Shown: positions 18,401 through 27,300, counted from the stretch's first letter. The stretch: 64,000 nt of DNA from CAZIDL01 sp964537825 (GCA_964537825.1 CAZIDL010000003.1:1-64000); one strand, 5' to 3'. The notes: generated by a model not told the origin, from the letters alone. Translations and numbers: made by a program.

Positions 18401-19004
18401 TCCTGTTTTCGGCTTTGAACACACCTATCGCGACGTTCGGGACCGTTCCCTTCTTGCCTCCGGCTTTCAGGAACGCATGGAATGGTCCCATGAAGGCAAT
18501 GCTCGCTGGAACTTCATCCGGGAATTAGGGATCGAATGCCGGGGGAAATACGGGGTTGAAAGGAACCGGTCCGACGTACTGGACGGCCGTAATTACCGGA
18601 TCACGGAGCGGAGCGTGGAGCCACAGCTTCGCTATCAACCTAGCACTACGCTGAGAGTGGTCCTGGAAGGCGGTTACATCGAAAAGGGCAACGCAGAGCG
18701 GTTCGGAGGGGAGCATGCGATCCTTCGTGACCTGGAGGGGCGGTTCAAGTACAATGCTGCCGGCAAAGGGACTTTTCGCGTGGAACTTCGCTACATCGAC
18801 GTGCGTTACCAAGGAGAATCCAACAACTCGCTTTCCTTTCGGATGTTGGAGTCTTTGGAGAAAGGGAACAATCTGACCTGGACCGTTCGTATCCAGCGCA
18901 ACCTCTCGGATCATCTCCAGATGGACCTGACCTATAACGGTCGGAGCACCGAAAACGAAGCCCCGGTCCACAACGGGGGTGTTCAGGTAAGGGCTTTCTT
19001 CTGA
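15459..19004 (+). CDS. large outer-membrane beta-barrel protein, function unknown
   Basis: An 1181-residue exported protein. The hydrophobic signal peptide lies at about residues 10-31 and ends near CLWGASQ. No ATG precedes it in frame, so a non-ATG start (TTG 15459) is likely. The N-terminal part includes LNLELSGPLSDKVNVEAS, DNIPVQPEGNTQKLQDFD and a GDARI segment, which recall repeats in SprA-type proteins; the size is about half of SprA. The C-terminal half has alternating aromatic/charged strands and ends in Phe, as expected of an outer-membrane barrel. No T9SS sorting domain is seen. A nine-G tract lies at 18208-18216. Role unknown; similarity to SprA is from memory of motifs. Confidence 0.8.
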   Translation: MAPCLFHRARTLKGLFILCLSFPCLWGASQDSMDRQREEWVSTDDDTVLLDSLSIEASSFKVFAPDGTSWPDSLYILRPFQGLMLLRSTDPPDSLRVRYRVLPMNLAAPRSHKDRKRIAPERVDRIDPYTYRADRDEKASGLFDFGAIDKSGNISRGLNFGNTQDLSVNSNLNLELSGPLSDKVNVEASVTDDNIPVQPEGNTQKLQDFDKVFVRFFTDRHRLVAGDARIKKDSGQYLRYSKRIKGADLKSRFPVEDKSEKGEKRGTMTIKASGAISKGKFARNVIQGIEGNQGPYRLEGANNEQFIVVLAGTERVYLDGKLLQRGAEKDYTIDYNAAELTFTPEHLIKKESRIKVEFQYSERNYARSLFRVSTEYEDDGVDMSLDIYSEQDAKNQPLQQDLSEADKRRLEKAGDDPAEAVVPSIEKRSSYSNEEVRYRMTDSLGYDSVFVYSTDPREASYRLRFSEVGQGNGNYVKSRITPNGRAFRWVAPDTVNGELRPQGNYAPVIPLEPPGMQRMATYTAELDLSPNTLLQFEGAVSDQDVNRFSSIDDGDNTGGAVKVGLEQKVPLQADKDSGWIWKGDLEWEHVQKHFRPIERIRSVEFARDWNIRDRQLKEARQLGDLGFDLRKKGIGKVGYNYQHLFSGRRFMEGNEYRGEKHNVNSDLRYKGFLLDAQGSLLRSKSDLGKTRFSRHLGNFEKSLPFVVIGYKDEHEDNRRYGPNGELRDESYSFYEWEAYAGNPDTSGNAYRIYYGQRRDRYGRNGRLDRGTRIEEYGLSFNIKQDPDHRLKGRVGRRRLRVLDQKLIEQKPENSLVHRLEHRINALEDVIDASTFYQLGSGTERRKEFIYLQVPAGQGAYTWNDYNDNGSQELDEFEVARYSDQGRYIRSFIRGDEYVQTFTNEFQHNINIRPARAWGGEEGLKGFLSRFSEQMVYRVDRKTSGNTPPRIAYDPFKQDLPDTTLLSMNSNFRNSIFFNRSDPVFGFEHTYRDVRDRSLLASGFQERMEWSHEGNARWNFIRELGIECRGKYGVERNRSDVLDGRNYRITERSVEPQLRYQPSTTLRVVLEGGYIEKGNAERFGGEHAILRDLEGRFKYNAAGKGTFRVELRYIDVRYQGESNNSLSFRMLESLEKGNNLTWTVRIQRNLSDHLQMDLTYNGRSTENEAPVHNGGVQVRAFF
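18208..18216 (+). repeat. G9 homopolymer inside the outer-membrane protein gene
   Basis: Nine consecutive G encode the end of Trp, Gly, Gly and the first base of Glu. It is the longest G run I noticed in the window. The frame is intact at nine. Confidence 0.9.
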
Positions 19005-19008
19005 AGGA

Positions 19009-19932
19009 TCATTCGAGGGTGAAACTCGTTGAGCCGATCTCCTTTTTGGACTCGTAGATCTTCACTACGTATTCACCTTCCTCGAGGTCCTGATCCTGGA
19101 GGTCCCAATAAAGGCAAAGGTCCATCTCTTTCTTCTTGTATTCGATCCGGTGCTTCAGGGTATATTGGCCCCGGACCCCTTCGAATTCGAACTTCCTTGG
19201 CTTCCCTTCCTTGGTTTTGGCAAAGACCTGCCCACTCGGATCGACGATCCTCAGATAGATATCACGGGGGCCTTTTTCTGCGAACCTGTTCTCGTTGATC
19301 GTGAAACAGGTCTTGAACTTCTCGGCACGCCTTGCCCGATCCGTCTTTTTGGGGTTCCCGAGCAAGTTGACCCTGATCCCCGTTGCCCTTACGTTCGAAG
19401 TTTTGAGCACCGAAGCTTTTTCGAGGTCCTTCTCCATCTTCTGGGTCTTTTCCTGGAGGGAATCCTTTTCGCTCTTGGTCTTCCCGAGCTCTTCCTGGAT
19501 CTCCTTATTCTCCTTGGTGAGCCGCTTATTAGCCTGCTGGAGGGAATCGATGTCCTTGACGTAGCCCTGCATGATGTTCCGGAGCGTTTCAGCCTCTTCC
19601 TTTGCTTTCTTAAGGCTGTACTGATAGCGCCCGATCTTATCCTGAAGCTTTTTGATCTTTTCTTTTTCCTTTTCGATCCGAGCACGCATCGAGTCGTTCT
19701 CGATCTCCATCTGGTTATATTCGTTAAGCATGCTGTCAAGCTTTGACTTGACCATTCGCTTCTCCTCGCTCATCCCCTTTTTCTCCATGCGCACTTTCTT
19801 GATGGTAACGCTCTTGTTGTAAAGCTGCCATCCGAGCGTTCCGATCACGATCAAAAGGAGCAGAATGATCACGATATAGATCGGGTCGCGCTTTTTTCCG
19901 CCTTTGTTCGATTCTTCTGCTTCGTTCGCCAT
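19009..19932 (-). CDS. single-pass membrane protein with periplasmic coiled coil, unknown function
   Basis: A 307-residue protein. A short charged N terminus precedes one hydrophobic helix (about residues 17-36). Then comes a long coiled coil (about 45-185) rich in Lys, Glu and Gln, and a C-terminal beta-rich domain (about 190-307) including YLRIVDPSGQVF. With no cleavable signal it is probably an inner-membrane anchor protein with a periplasmic rod and a globular tip. I do not recognise a named family. A -7 box (minus TAGCTTTG, 19966-19973) lies about 34 nt upstream. It is convergent with the large outer-membrane protein (4-nt gap). Confidence 0.8.
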   Translation of the reverse strand: MANEAEESNKGGKKRDPIYIVIILLLLIVIGTLGWQLYNKSVTIKKVRMEKKGMSEEKRMVKSKLDSMLNEYNQMEIENDSMRARIEKEKEKIKKLQDKIGRYQYSLKKAKEEAETLRNIMQGYVKDIDSLQQANKRLTKENKEIQEELGKTKSEKDSLQEKTQKMEKDLEKASVLKTSNVRATGIRVNLLGNPKKTDRARRAEKFKTCFTINENRFAEKGPRDIYLRIVDPSGQVFAKTKEGKPRKFEFEGVRGQYTLKHRIEYKKKEMDLCLYWDLQDQDLEEGEYVVKIYESKKEIGSTSFTLE

Positions 19933-19965
19933 CAGTTCTTTAAGTGTTCGTTAGCTGTTCTGCTG

Positions 19966-19973
19966 CAAAGCTA
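19966..19973 (-). promoter_or_regulatory. -7 box (TAGCTTTG) for the coiled-coil membrane protein
   Basis: An exact TAnnTTTG match on the minus strand, 33 nt before the ATG at 19932. It lies within the region where an over-long comF frame would begin (19944), arguing for the later comF start. Confidence 0.45.
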
Positions 19974-20009
19974 AGGATCGAAACCTCCCGCTGTTCCTCC
20001 GAATTCCGT

Positions 20010-20702
20010 ATGCTAGGATATTCTGTTCTGGAGGACCTCCTCCACATTTTCTTCCCGGCAACCTGTCCGGGTTGCGAGACACCTCTGTTCCACAACGAGC
20101 AACTCTTTTGTACCGCTTGCAGCTTCGATCTTCCGTTCACGCGGATGCACGACGAAGTGGATAATCCGCTCGAGGCACGCTTTTGGGGTCGATGTCCGAT
20201 CCTGGCGGCCACGTCGCTTTTCCACTTTGTTCCAGGAGGGAAGGTCCAAAAGGCCCTCCACCGGATGAAATACCACGGTGATCGGAGAACGGGAAAGGAC
20301 CTCGGGAAATTGCTCGGTCATGCACTGACCCTCTCCGAACGTTTCAGAGGAATGGGAGCGGTGCTCCATGTGCCTTTGCATCCTGAGAAACTGCAAGAAC
20401 GGGGCTTCGATCAGAGTCGATGCATTGCGGAAGGGGTTTCTGATGCCATGGGGGTCCCGCATTATCCGAAGCTTTTAAAACGAGTCACTGCAACAGGGAC
20501 CCAAACCCGCAAAGGGCGTTATGAGAGGTGGCGGAATGTGTCAGGAGCATTCCGCGTTGGGGAAGTGCCTCGCTCTTTTGAGGGACCCGTTCTTATCGTT
20601 GACGACGTGCTTACCACGGGGGCCACCCTGGAAGCTTGCGCCCACTCTTTGATCGAACGGGACCTGGGGCCTATTGCTATGGCCACCATTGCTTGCGCCT
20701 GA
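20010..20702 (+). CDS. ComF family phosphoribosyltransferase-like protein
   Basis: A 230-residue protein of the ComF/GntX family. The N terminus has two CxxC pairs (CPGC and CTAC) that probably bind zinc. The C-terminal half has the type I phosphoribosyltransferase PRPP loop, LIVDDVLTTGAT. ComF proteins help imported single-stranded DNA during transformation in some bacteria; otherwise the role is unclear. The window also encodes DprA, another uptake-related protein. ATG 20010 is preferred because residues before it in the longer frame resemble no family member and overlap the divergent promoter region. Confidence 0.92.
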   Translation: MLGYSVLEDLLHIFFPATCPGCETPLFHNEQLFCTACSFDLPFTRMHDEVDNPLEARFWGRCPILAATSLFHFVPGGKVQKALHRMKYHGDRRTGKDLGKLLGHALTLSERFRGMGAVLHVPLHPEKLQERGFDQSRCIAEGVSDAMGVPHYPKLLKRVTATGTQTRKGRYERWRNVSGAFRVGEVPRSFEGPVLIVDDVLTTGATLEACAHSLIERDLGPIAMATIACA

Positions 20703-20763
20703 GGCCCAGTGATCCGCTGTTAAAAAATGTTGATCCGACGCTGTGCCTGGAGGGAGCTGCGGC

Positions 20764-20771
20764 TATTTTTG
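20764..20771 (+). promoter_or_regulatory. -7 box (TATTTTTG) just before the histidine kinase
   Basis: An exact TAnnTTTG match ending 6 nt before ATG 20778, the same spacing as at panD. A transcript from it would start at or next to the start codon. It also places the alternative start at 20727 upstream of the promoter. Confidence 0.5.
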
Positions 20772-20777
20772 AACGTG

Positions 20778-22181
20778 ATGCGCAAGCCTTTCATTTGGCC
20801 GCTCATCGGTGTGAGCACGCTCGCCTTGATCGGTTTGGTCTTTGTCCAACTGTATTGGATCGATAGTGCCATCAAATTGAGGAGGGCACGTTTCCAGCAA
20901 AACGTGAATGCGGCGTTGATCGATGTGACGAAGGATCTTGAGCGCATGCGTCGTTACGAACGTTTTGGTACCGATGAGCGGCTGCAGGATTGGATGGAGA
21001 AGATGCAGGAGCAGCTCAGTAAGCAGAGAAAGGGCGGCGATACGCTTCCGGGTCTTTGGCGCACGAACCCCTTATCCCCTTTTGGTACGAAGGAGAGCAA
21101 GCCCGGTCTTATGGATTCGCTCCTTCGGGTGGAGCTCAAGGATCGAGGCATTCACGCTGACTACCGCTTCGGCATCTTCGATCGATTCGGTGGTGCGCTC
21201 TACCTATCCGAAGGAGCGGATGCTTCCACCCTGAGATCCGACGAAGGGAAGGATGTCTTCATGGTCCGCCTCTTTCCTGGGGATTTCTTTGCCCCGACCC
21301 GCTTCCTGCGCATTTATTTTCCCGATCAGCGTAGTTATCTCATTCAGACGATGTGGCTTATGCTGGGTGGCTCAGCCTTGCTGATCCTCATCATCATTCT
21401 CGCTTTCAGCTACACCATCTACACGATCCTCAGGCAAAAGAAGCTCTCAGAGATCAAGAACGACTTGATCGGGAACATGACCCACGAGTTCAAGACCCCG
21501 ATATCTACGATATCACTGGCCGCAGAAGCCCTGCAGGATCCGGATATCGGGCAAAGTGAGAAGCGCAAGGATTACGTACGGATGATCCAGGATGAGAACA
21601 AACGGCTTGGGGTGCTCGTGGAGAACGTATTGCGAAGCGCCGTTCTCGATCGGGGTGAGCTAAAAATGAAATGGGAGCGGCTCGATCTTCATCAGGTAGT
21701 AAGGGAAGCGGTCCACAATATCCGGATGCAAGTGCAGCAACAGGGAGGTAGCCTCGAAGAAGAGCTCCGAGCAACGCGAACGGAACTGAAGGGGGATCGG
21801 ATCCATCTGGTCAACGTGATCTATAACCTTTTGGACAACGCGTTGAAGTATTCTTCCGAGCATCCCCATATCGCGGTAAGAACGAGGGATCGTTCCGGAG
21901 CTGTTGAATTGGAAGTAGCTGATTCGGGGATCGGGATCCGAAAAGAGGAACAAAAGAAGATCTTCGATCGCCTTTATAGGGTCCCTACCGGCAATGTGCA
22001 CAATGTGAAAGGTACCGGTCTCGGACTCAGTTACGTTAAGGTCATTGTGGACAAGCATGGCGGGGAGGTTCACGTTCACAGCGAGCCTGGCAAAGGCACC
22101 CGCTTTCGGATCCTGCTGCCCCTTGCCGAACGAAATGCTGGTACCGGAATTCGACCTGAAATACCTGAAGCAAGCTCATGA
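20778..22181 (+). CDS. sensor histidine kinase
   Basis: A 467-residue inner-membrane kinase with two transmembrane helices (about residues 8-28 and 192-218) enclosing a periplasmic sensor of about 160 residues with no known fold. The H box reads THEFKTPIS, with phospho-accepting His236. The N box (YNLLDNALKYS), G1 (DSGIGI) and G2 (GTGLGLSYVK) complete the ATPase. ATG 20778 keeps a proper first helix and sits 6 nt past a -7 box. The stop overlaps the response regulator ATG, so the pair is translationally coupled. The stimulus is not deducible; neighbours give no target. Confidence 0.94.
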   Translation: MRKPFIWPLIGVSTLALIGLVFVQLYWIDSAIKLRRARFQQNVNAALIDVTKDLERMRRYERFGTDERLQDWMEKMQEQLSKQRKGGDTLPGLWRTNPLSPFGTKESKPGLMDSLLRVELKDRGIHADYRFGIFDRFGGALYLSEGADASTLRSDEGKDVFMVRLFPGDFFAPTRFLRIYFPDQRSYLIQTMWLMLGGSALLILIIILAFSYTIYTILRQKKLSEIKNDLIGNMTHEFKTPISTISLAAEALQDPDIGQSEKRKDYVRMIQDENKRLGVLVENVLRSAVLDRGELKMKWERLDLHQVVREAVHNIRMQVQQQGGSLEEELRATRTELKGDRIHLVNVIYNLLDNALKYSSEHPHIAVRTRDRSGAVELEVADSGIGIRKEEQKKIFDRLYRVPTGNVHNVKGTGLGLSYVKVIVDKHGGEVHVHSEPGKGTRFRILLPLAERNAGTGIRPEIPEASS

Positions 22182-22903
22182 GTGAAGAAGCGAAGAACAA
22201 AGACCGCATCCTTTTGGTGGAGGACGATCCCAACCTTGGCCAACTGCTCCGCGACTACTTCGGAGCCAAGGGGTATGAAGTGGAGTTGCGAGAGAACGGT
22301 GAGGAAGGTTACAAGGCTTTTAAGGAGGAGTCCTTCGATCTTCTCGTGCTTGATGTGATGATGCCCGTGAAGGATGGTTTTTCTCTAGCCCGCGATATTC
22401 GAGCATTGGACGAACATATCCCCATGATCTTCCTCACCGCCAAGACGATGCAGGAGGATACGCTCCAGGGTTTCAAGACAGGGGCTGACGATTACATCAC
22501 GAAGCCCTTCAGTATGGAAGAACTTTTGGCCCGGGTACAAGCTGTTTTAAAGCGGGTTGGAAAACAGGAGGAAGTGGAAGGGGAGCCTTACCGTTTCACC
22601 ATCGGTAGCTATGAGTTCGATCATCGGGACCGCATCCTCACCCGGAATGGAGATAGGGTGGAACTGACCTCCAAGGAGAACGATCTGCTCCTTTTGCTCT
22701 GCCGGAGGAAGAACCAACTGCTCGAGCGGGAAGAGGCTTTAAAGGCGGTCTGGGGGGACGACAGTTATTTCTCCGGCCGCAGCATGGATGTCTACATCAC
22801 ACGTCTCCGGAAATACCTTAAGGAGGACCCCAACATTCGGATCGATAACGTACACGGGCGAGGTTTTCAGCTTACGGTGAAAGATGACGGAGCGAGCAAC
22901 TAA
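22178..22903 (+). CDS. OmpR-family response regulator
   Basis: A 241-residue DNA-binding response regulator. The receiver domain (about 11-125) has the acidic pocket Glu15-Asp16-Asp17, the phospho-acceptor Asp59 in LLVLDVMMP, and the Thr/Lys switch in FLTAK. The C-terminal winged helix (about 140-238) has the typical SGRSMDVYITRLRKYL recognition region. It overlaps the histidine kinase by 4 nt (ATGA) and is its obvious partner. In Bacteroidota this pair type often responds to envelope conditions, but no target sites were found here. Confidence 0.95.
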   Translation: MSEEAKNKDRILLVEDDPNLGQLLRDYFGAKGYEVELRENGEEGYKAFKEESFDLLVLDVMMPVKDGFSLARDIRALDEHIPMIFLTAKTMQEDTLQGFKTGADDYITKPFSMEELLARVQAVLKRVGKQEEVEGEPYRFTIGSYEFDHRDRILTRNGDRVELTSKENDLLLLLCRRKNQLLEREEALKAVWGDDSYFSGRSMDVYITRLRKYLKEDPNIRIDNVHGRGFQLTVKDDGASN

Positions 22904-22952
22904 GGGGGTCCGGGTTCCCTTGATGCTGAGCTTCAGCATTGTAGCAGCAACT

Positions 22953-23738
22953 TTACAATGAACCGGTCCTTCCCCCGTCCACAGGTAGGTTCACGCCACT
23001 GATGTATCCAGCGGCCGGAGAGGCGAGGAAGCTTATGGCATCGGCGGTCTCCTGTGGTTCTGCAGGCCTTCCCAATGGGACGCTGTTCATCATGGCCTTT
23101 CGGACTTCTTCGGGGCTTTTTCCCTCTTTTTCAGAGCGCTTTTCCACGATCGCTTCCAATCGAGCAGTGTTCGTGAATCCGGGGAGCACGTTGTTCACCG
23201 TGATACCGTCCGGTCCGAGTTCGCCAGCAAGCGTTTTGGCCCAATTGGCCATGGCCCCGCGTACCGTATTGGAGACACCGAGGCCGGGGATGGGCTGTTT
23301 GACAGAGGTCGAGATCACGTTCACGATCCGCCCGTACCCCTCTTCCTGCATTTTTGGAACTACTTGGCGTACGAGCATTTGCGGAACGATAAGGTGAGCT
23401 CCAAAAGCCTTTTCATAAGCTTCCCGCTCAGCATCGTAAGCTCTTCCTCCAGGTGGGCCGCCGTTGTTGGTGATCAGGATCGTTGGTGGGGGTTCTTCCT
23501 CGGTATGTTCCTTCAATGCTTGCTCCAGCCCGTCGGGGTCCCAAAGGTCTGCAACGATGCTTCCATGCTGGCGATCCGCACCCGGGAGTTCCTGAAGAAC
23601 GGGGTCCAATTTGGAGGGATCGCGTCCAAGGAGGGTGATGCTGGCCCCTTCGCGCGCCAGTGCATTGGCCGTAGCTCTGCCAATGCCCGCGCTGCCTGCA
23701 CAGACCCAGGCTCGCTTTCCGGTCAGGTCGAGTTCCAT
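22953..23738 (-). CDS. SDR family oxidoreductase with unusual active site
   Basis: A 261-residue Rossmann-fold protein. The cofactor loop GSAGIGRATA near the N terminus, NNGGPPGG after the fourth strand, and the C-terminal SPAAGYISGVNLPVDGG are classical SDR features. Where the usual YxxxK catalytic pair is expected, the sequence reads SNTVR, so Tyr and Lys appear replaced by Ser and Arg. A recognisable SDR subgroup shares this SNTVRAA-type motif; its chemistry is unclear. It is divergent from the 3-hydroxyanthranilate dioxygenase gene, and SDRs of this kind occur in kynurenine-degradation loci, so a role there is possible. Confidence 0.87.
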   Translation of the reverse strand: MELDLTGKRAWVCAGSAGIGRATANALAREGASITLLGRDPSKLDPVLQELPGADRQHGSIVADLWDPDGLEQALKEHTEEEPPPTILITNNGGPPGGRAYDAEREAYEKAFGAHLIVPQMLVRQVVPKMQEEGYGRIVNVISTSVKQPIPGLGVSNTVRGAMANWAKTLAGELGPDGITVNNVLPGFTNTARLEAIVEKRSEKEGKSPEEVRKAMMNSVPLGRPAEPQETADAISFLASPAAGYISGVNLPVDGGRTGSL

Positions 23739-23783
23739 GTTCGCAATGATAAGGATCCTGTTCCTGCCACGCCTCGTTTTTTA

Positions 23784-23791
23784 TAAATTGG
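23784..23791 (+). promoter_or_regulatory. -7-like box (TAAATTGG) for 3-hydroxyanthranilate dioxygenase
   Basis: TAnnTTGG, the G-variant of the -7 box repeated at several gene starts in this window; 27 nt before the ATG. It is followed by GCC, as at 47908. Confidence 0.35.
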
Positions 23792-23818
23792 GCCGGAAGA
23801 GATCCTAAAACAAAAGCT

Positions 23819-24346
23819 ATGGCCATCGAACGACCGTTCAACCTACAAAAATGGGTGGAAGAGAACCGGGACCTCCTCAAACCCCCGGTCGGGAACAAGA
23901 ACCTCTATCCTGCTGGGCAGGACCATATCGTAATGATCGTAGGTGGTCCCAACGCTCGAAAGGATTATCATTACAACCAGACCGAAGAGCTCTTTTATCA
24001 GCTGGAAGGGACGATCACGGTACGTATTCAGGAAGAAGGACAACCAAAGGATCTCCAGATCGGTCCGGGGGATATGTTCCTTCTCCCCGCGGAAGTGCCC
24101 CATAGTCCGATGCGCCCGGAGAACACCGTGGGCTTGGTGCTCGAGCGAGTGCGGGAGGAACATCATAAGGACGGCCTTCAATGGTACTGCGACAACTGCA
24201 ACCATCTTCTTTTTGACCGCTACTTCAAGCTCGAGGACATCGAAAAGGACTTTCTCCCGGTCTTTAAGGAATTCTACGGCTCGGAAGAGAACCGCACCTG
24301 CGATAAATGCGGAACGGTCATGGAAGTGGACGAGCGCTTCGTTTGA
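23819..24346 (+). CDS. 3-hydroxyanthranilate 3,4-dioxygenase
   Basis: A 175-residue cupin that opens the ring of 3-hydroxyanthranilate with oxygen, giving the quinolinate precursor in tryptophan (kynurenine) breakdown or NAD synthesis. The iron ligands His51, Glu57 and His95 sit at the positions known in the bacterial enzyme. The substrate-contacting Arg47 and Arg99 are conserved. The C-terminal rubredoxin-like site has Cys124, Cys127, Cys161 and Cys164. Length and order match the family closely. No other kynurenine-pathway gene is adjacent except possibly the divergent SDR. Confidence 0.96.
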   Translation: MAIERPFNLQKWVEENRDLLKPPVGNKNLYPAGQDHIVMIVGGPNARKDYHYNQTEELFYQLEGTITVRIQEEGQPKDLQIGPGDMFLLPAEVPHSPMRPENTVGLVLERVREEHHKDGLQWYCDNCNHLLFDRYFKLEDIEKDFLPVFKEFYGSEENRTCDKCGTVMEVDERFV

Positions 24347-24385
24347 AGCTCCCAAGGGTGGACAGCTCTTCCTAGCTTCTTCTGA

Positions 24386-27300
24386 TCAGCGGACGAGGGT
24401 GATGTGTCCGACCTTTTCCTTTTCTACGTGAGGGCGGTACTCTTCGGTATAGATGATCTTGTACACGTAGACGTCGGGTTTAGCCCGGTGTCCGTCCACT
24501 TTCCCGCTCCATCCATCGCTCATGTCCCGGGTTTCGAAAAGGAGTTCACCCCAACGATCGTAGATCCGCAGGTGGAATTTCTCGATCTTTTCCCCTTTTA
24601 CCTGCCATTCATCGTTGATACCATCGCCGTCCGGGGTGAAAGCATTGGGAGCATAGAGGCTCCCTGAGACTTCGATAAGGAGACTGTCGATCGTTCGGCA
24701 CCCGTTGCTATCCGTCAATTCCACCCAAAAGACCCCGTGGTCCTTCGGCCTGAAGCTTACGGAGGATGAAGCGGAGTCTTCGAAGAAATGTCCGGGATGC
24801 CATACGTAGTTCCCTTTCTCCCCTTCAGCACTCAAGGTGATCTTCGATCCCCATTCGACCTTTCGGTCGGACCCAGCCCATAACTCCGGGTTCCGGGAGA
24901 CCGTTACACTCGCTTTTCCCGTGTCCCTGCAGCCCAGGCTGTCACTGACGATGGCGAGGAATTCCATGCTGCTTTTGGCTCGAGCGATCGTAGAAGCGGA
25001 ATCCGGATCCTCAACAAGTTCCGCCGGCTCCCATCGATAATTCTTTCCACCGCTGGCCCGAAGGTAGACTTTCCGGTCCCCTTCGCATATCAGCGTGTCC
25101 GGCCCCACTTTTGCCTCCGGTTTTTGAAGGGTCACTGCTGTAGAATCGAAGCCTACCCCACATCCGTTCTTCATCTCTACAACGTAAAGGGTGTTCTGCA
25201 GAGGAGAAGCGGAAGTGCTCGCACTGTCCGGGTTGGCTAGCCCTTTACTGGGCGTCCACTCGTAGATCCGTCCCCCCTCAGCCCATAGGGAGGCCGTATC
25301 CCACTTGCATATCGTAGTGTCTGCCGAACTCATCGGGTCTGGCTTGGTGGTATCCACTTCGATACGGACGGTATCCTGATCCTCGCAGCCTTTTGCATCC
25401 GTTACGACCACCTTGTAATCTGTATGGGATCTCGGCCAGACCAAGGGATCGGAGCTGCTGCTGTCGCTCATGGAGCTATCCGGGGTCCAGGTATAGGAAA
25501 CCCCACCGCTCGCTCCGATCCGAAGGGAGTCCCCAAGACAGATGAAGCTGTCCGGGGAGCTGCTTATGTCCGGCAGTGATAAGGTGTTGACCTGTATGCT
25601 GTCAGCGTTCTCACATCCCAGGCTGTCCTTGACGACAACCTTGTACAAGGTGCTCGAGTCCGGATAAGCTAAGGGGTCAGAACTGTTCTTGTCGTCGAGT
25701 GAAAAGGATGGACTCCATTCCTGGGTCACACCACCTTTCACCCAGAGCTCCGTGCTGTCGCCTCGACATATAGCGGTGTCGGAATGGAGGGAGATTTCCG
25801 GAGGATCGGGGACGTTCAGGGTGAGGGTATCCTTCGAAACGCAACCGTTCGTATCGGTGAGACTGATGCTATACAAGGTCGTATCGAAGGCCACCACGGT
25901 AGGATCTTGAATAGTGGGGTCACTCAAGTGCTTAGAGGGGGTCCATAGATAAGACCCCGTATCACCATCGATATCCAGTTTCACGGTATCGAATTTGCAA
26001 ACCGCGGTATCCCGCGCTGATAGGTAGGGATCCTGATGAACGTTCAGGAATAAACTGTCCACCGAACTGCAACCGTTGGTATTTGTCATTTCGATCCGAT
26101 AAACGGTGCTGTCGGTCACTGACGCGATGGGGTTCTTTGCAGTGCTATCGCTAAGGCCCGTGGAGGGACTCCACAGATAAGTGGCTGAGCTAGAAGCTTC
26201 GGGATCCAGCTGGACGCTATCCCCTTTGCAGATGGTCGTGTCCTGAGGCTCGAAAGATGGGGATGGATGGAGAGCGATCGTAACCGTGTCCCTGTTCGCA
26301 CATCCGTTGCTATCGATGATCCGTACCCGGTAAGCTGTACTGTCCTGGGGAAAGACCAAAGGATCGGCTACAGCGGTATCGTTCAAGCTCGTGTCAGGAT
26401 CCCAATCGTAGGAAATGCCTCCCTGAGCATGGAGTTTCACCGTATCCCCCTTGCATATTGTACTGTCCCCGTATGCATAGGAATTGATCGAGTGGACGGG
26501 CACCGTTACGTTCAAAGTGTCCTCGACCACCGTCGAATCCGTTGCGCAACCTTTGAGCGTGACCTGATACTGGGTACTGGTATCCGGATATACGACAGGG
26601 TCGGTGACGTTCGGGTCTGAGAGGGAGTCGACGGGACTCCATTTCGGGTCGATCCCGCCGTCCACATTCAGTTGCACGCTATCCCCGGGGCATATAGAGG
26701 AGACAGAATCCGCGGATGGGGGGATCGGAGGAAAAATGCTCACTTTTGTTTTGGCGGTATCCGGCTCTTCGCAAGTAAGGGTGTCCATGACGACGAGGGT
26801 CACCTGATAAGTTCCCGTATCCTGGAAAAAATGGGAAACATTCGTCCCCGTGTCCTTGCTTCCATCGCCGAAGTCCCATAAATGGAGGTTTCCGCCCGTA
26901 CCGGAAAAGTTGAAGGAGAAAGTGTCCGGCTTGCAGGCGATGGGTGGATCTTTGGGTTGGATATTAGCGTTCACTTCGGACATGTCGAACTTGAAAGCAG
27001 CGAGGTTGCAGTTGTTGCTGTTGTTCGTGCTTGAATGAGCGCCAGGTGTGGTAGGAAAATCATTGTTACCCCCGCATCCTGCACATACCGCCTGGTAAAC
27101 GACCCCGTTATCGTCGAAACGGCTCGTGCCCCCGTCCACATGTTCCTGACTCGTGCCTCCTCCGAAGAAACTAGCGTATTTCAGATTTGAGGCATTGCTC
27201 CCCAGGACCATGAGGTAGAAGTCGCTCCCATCGGTACTGCTCTGATACGCATTGCTCGTGGTGGGAAGGCCGTTCGTGGAACTGCTGTTCACTCCGTGCC

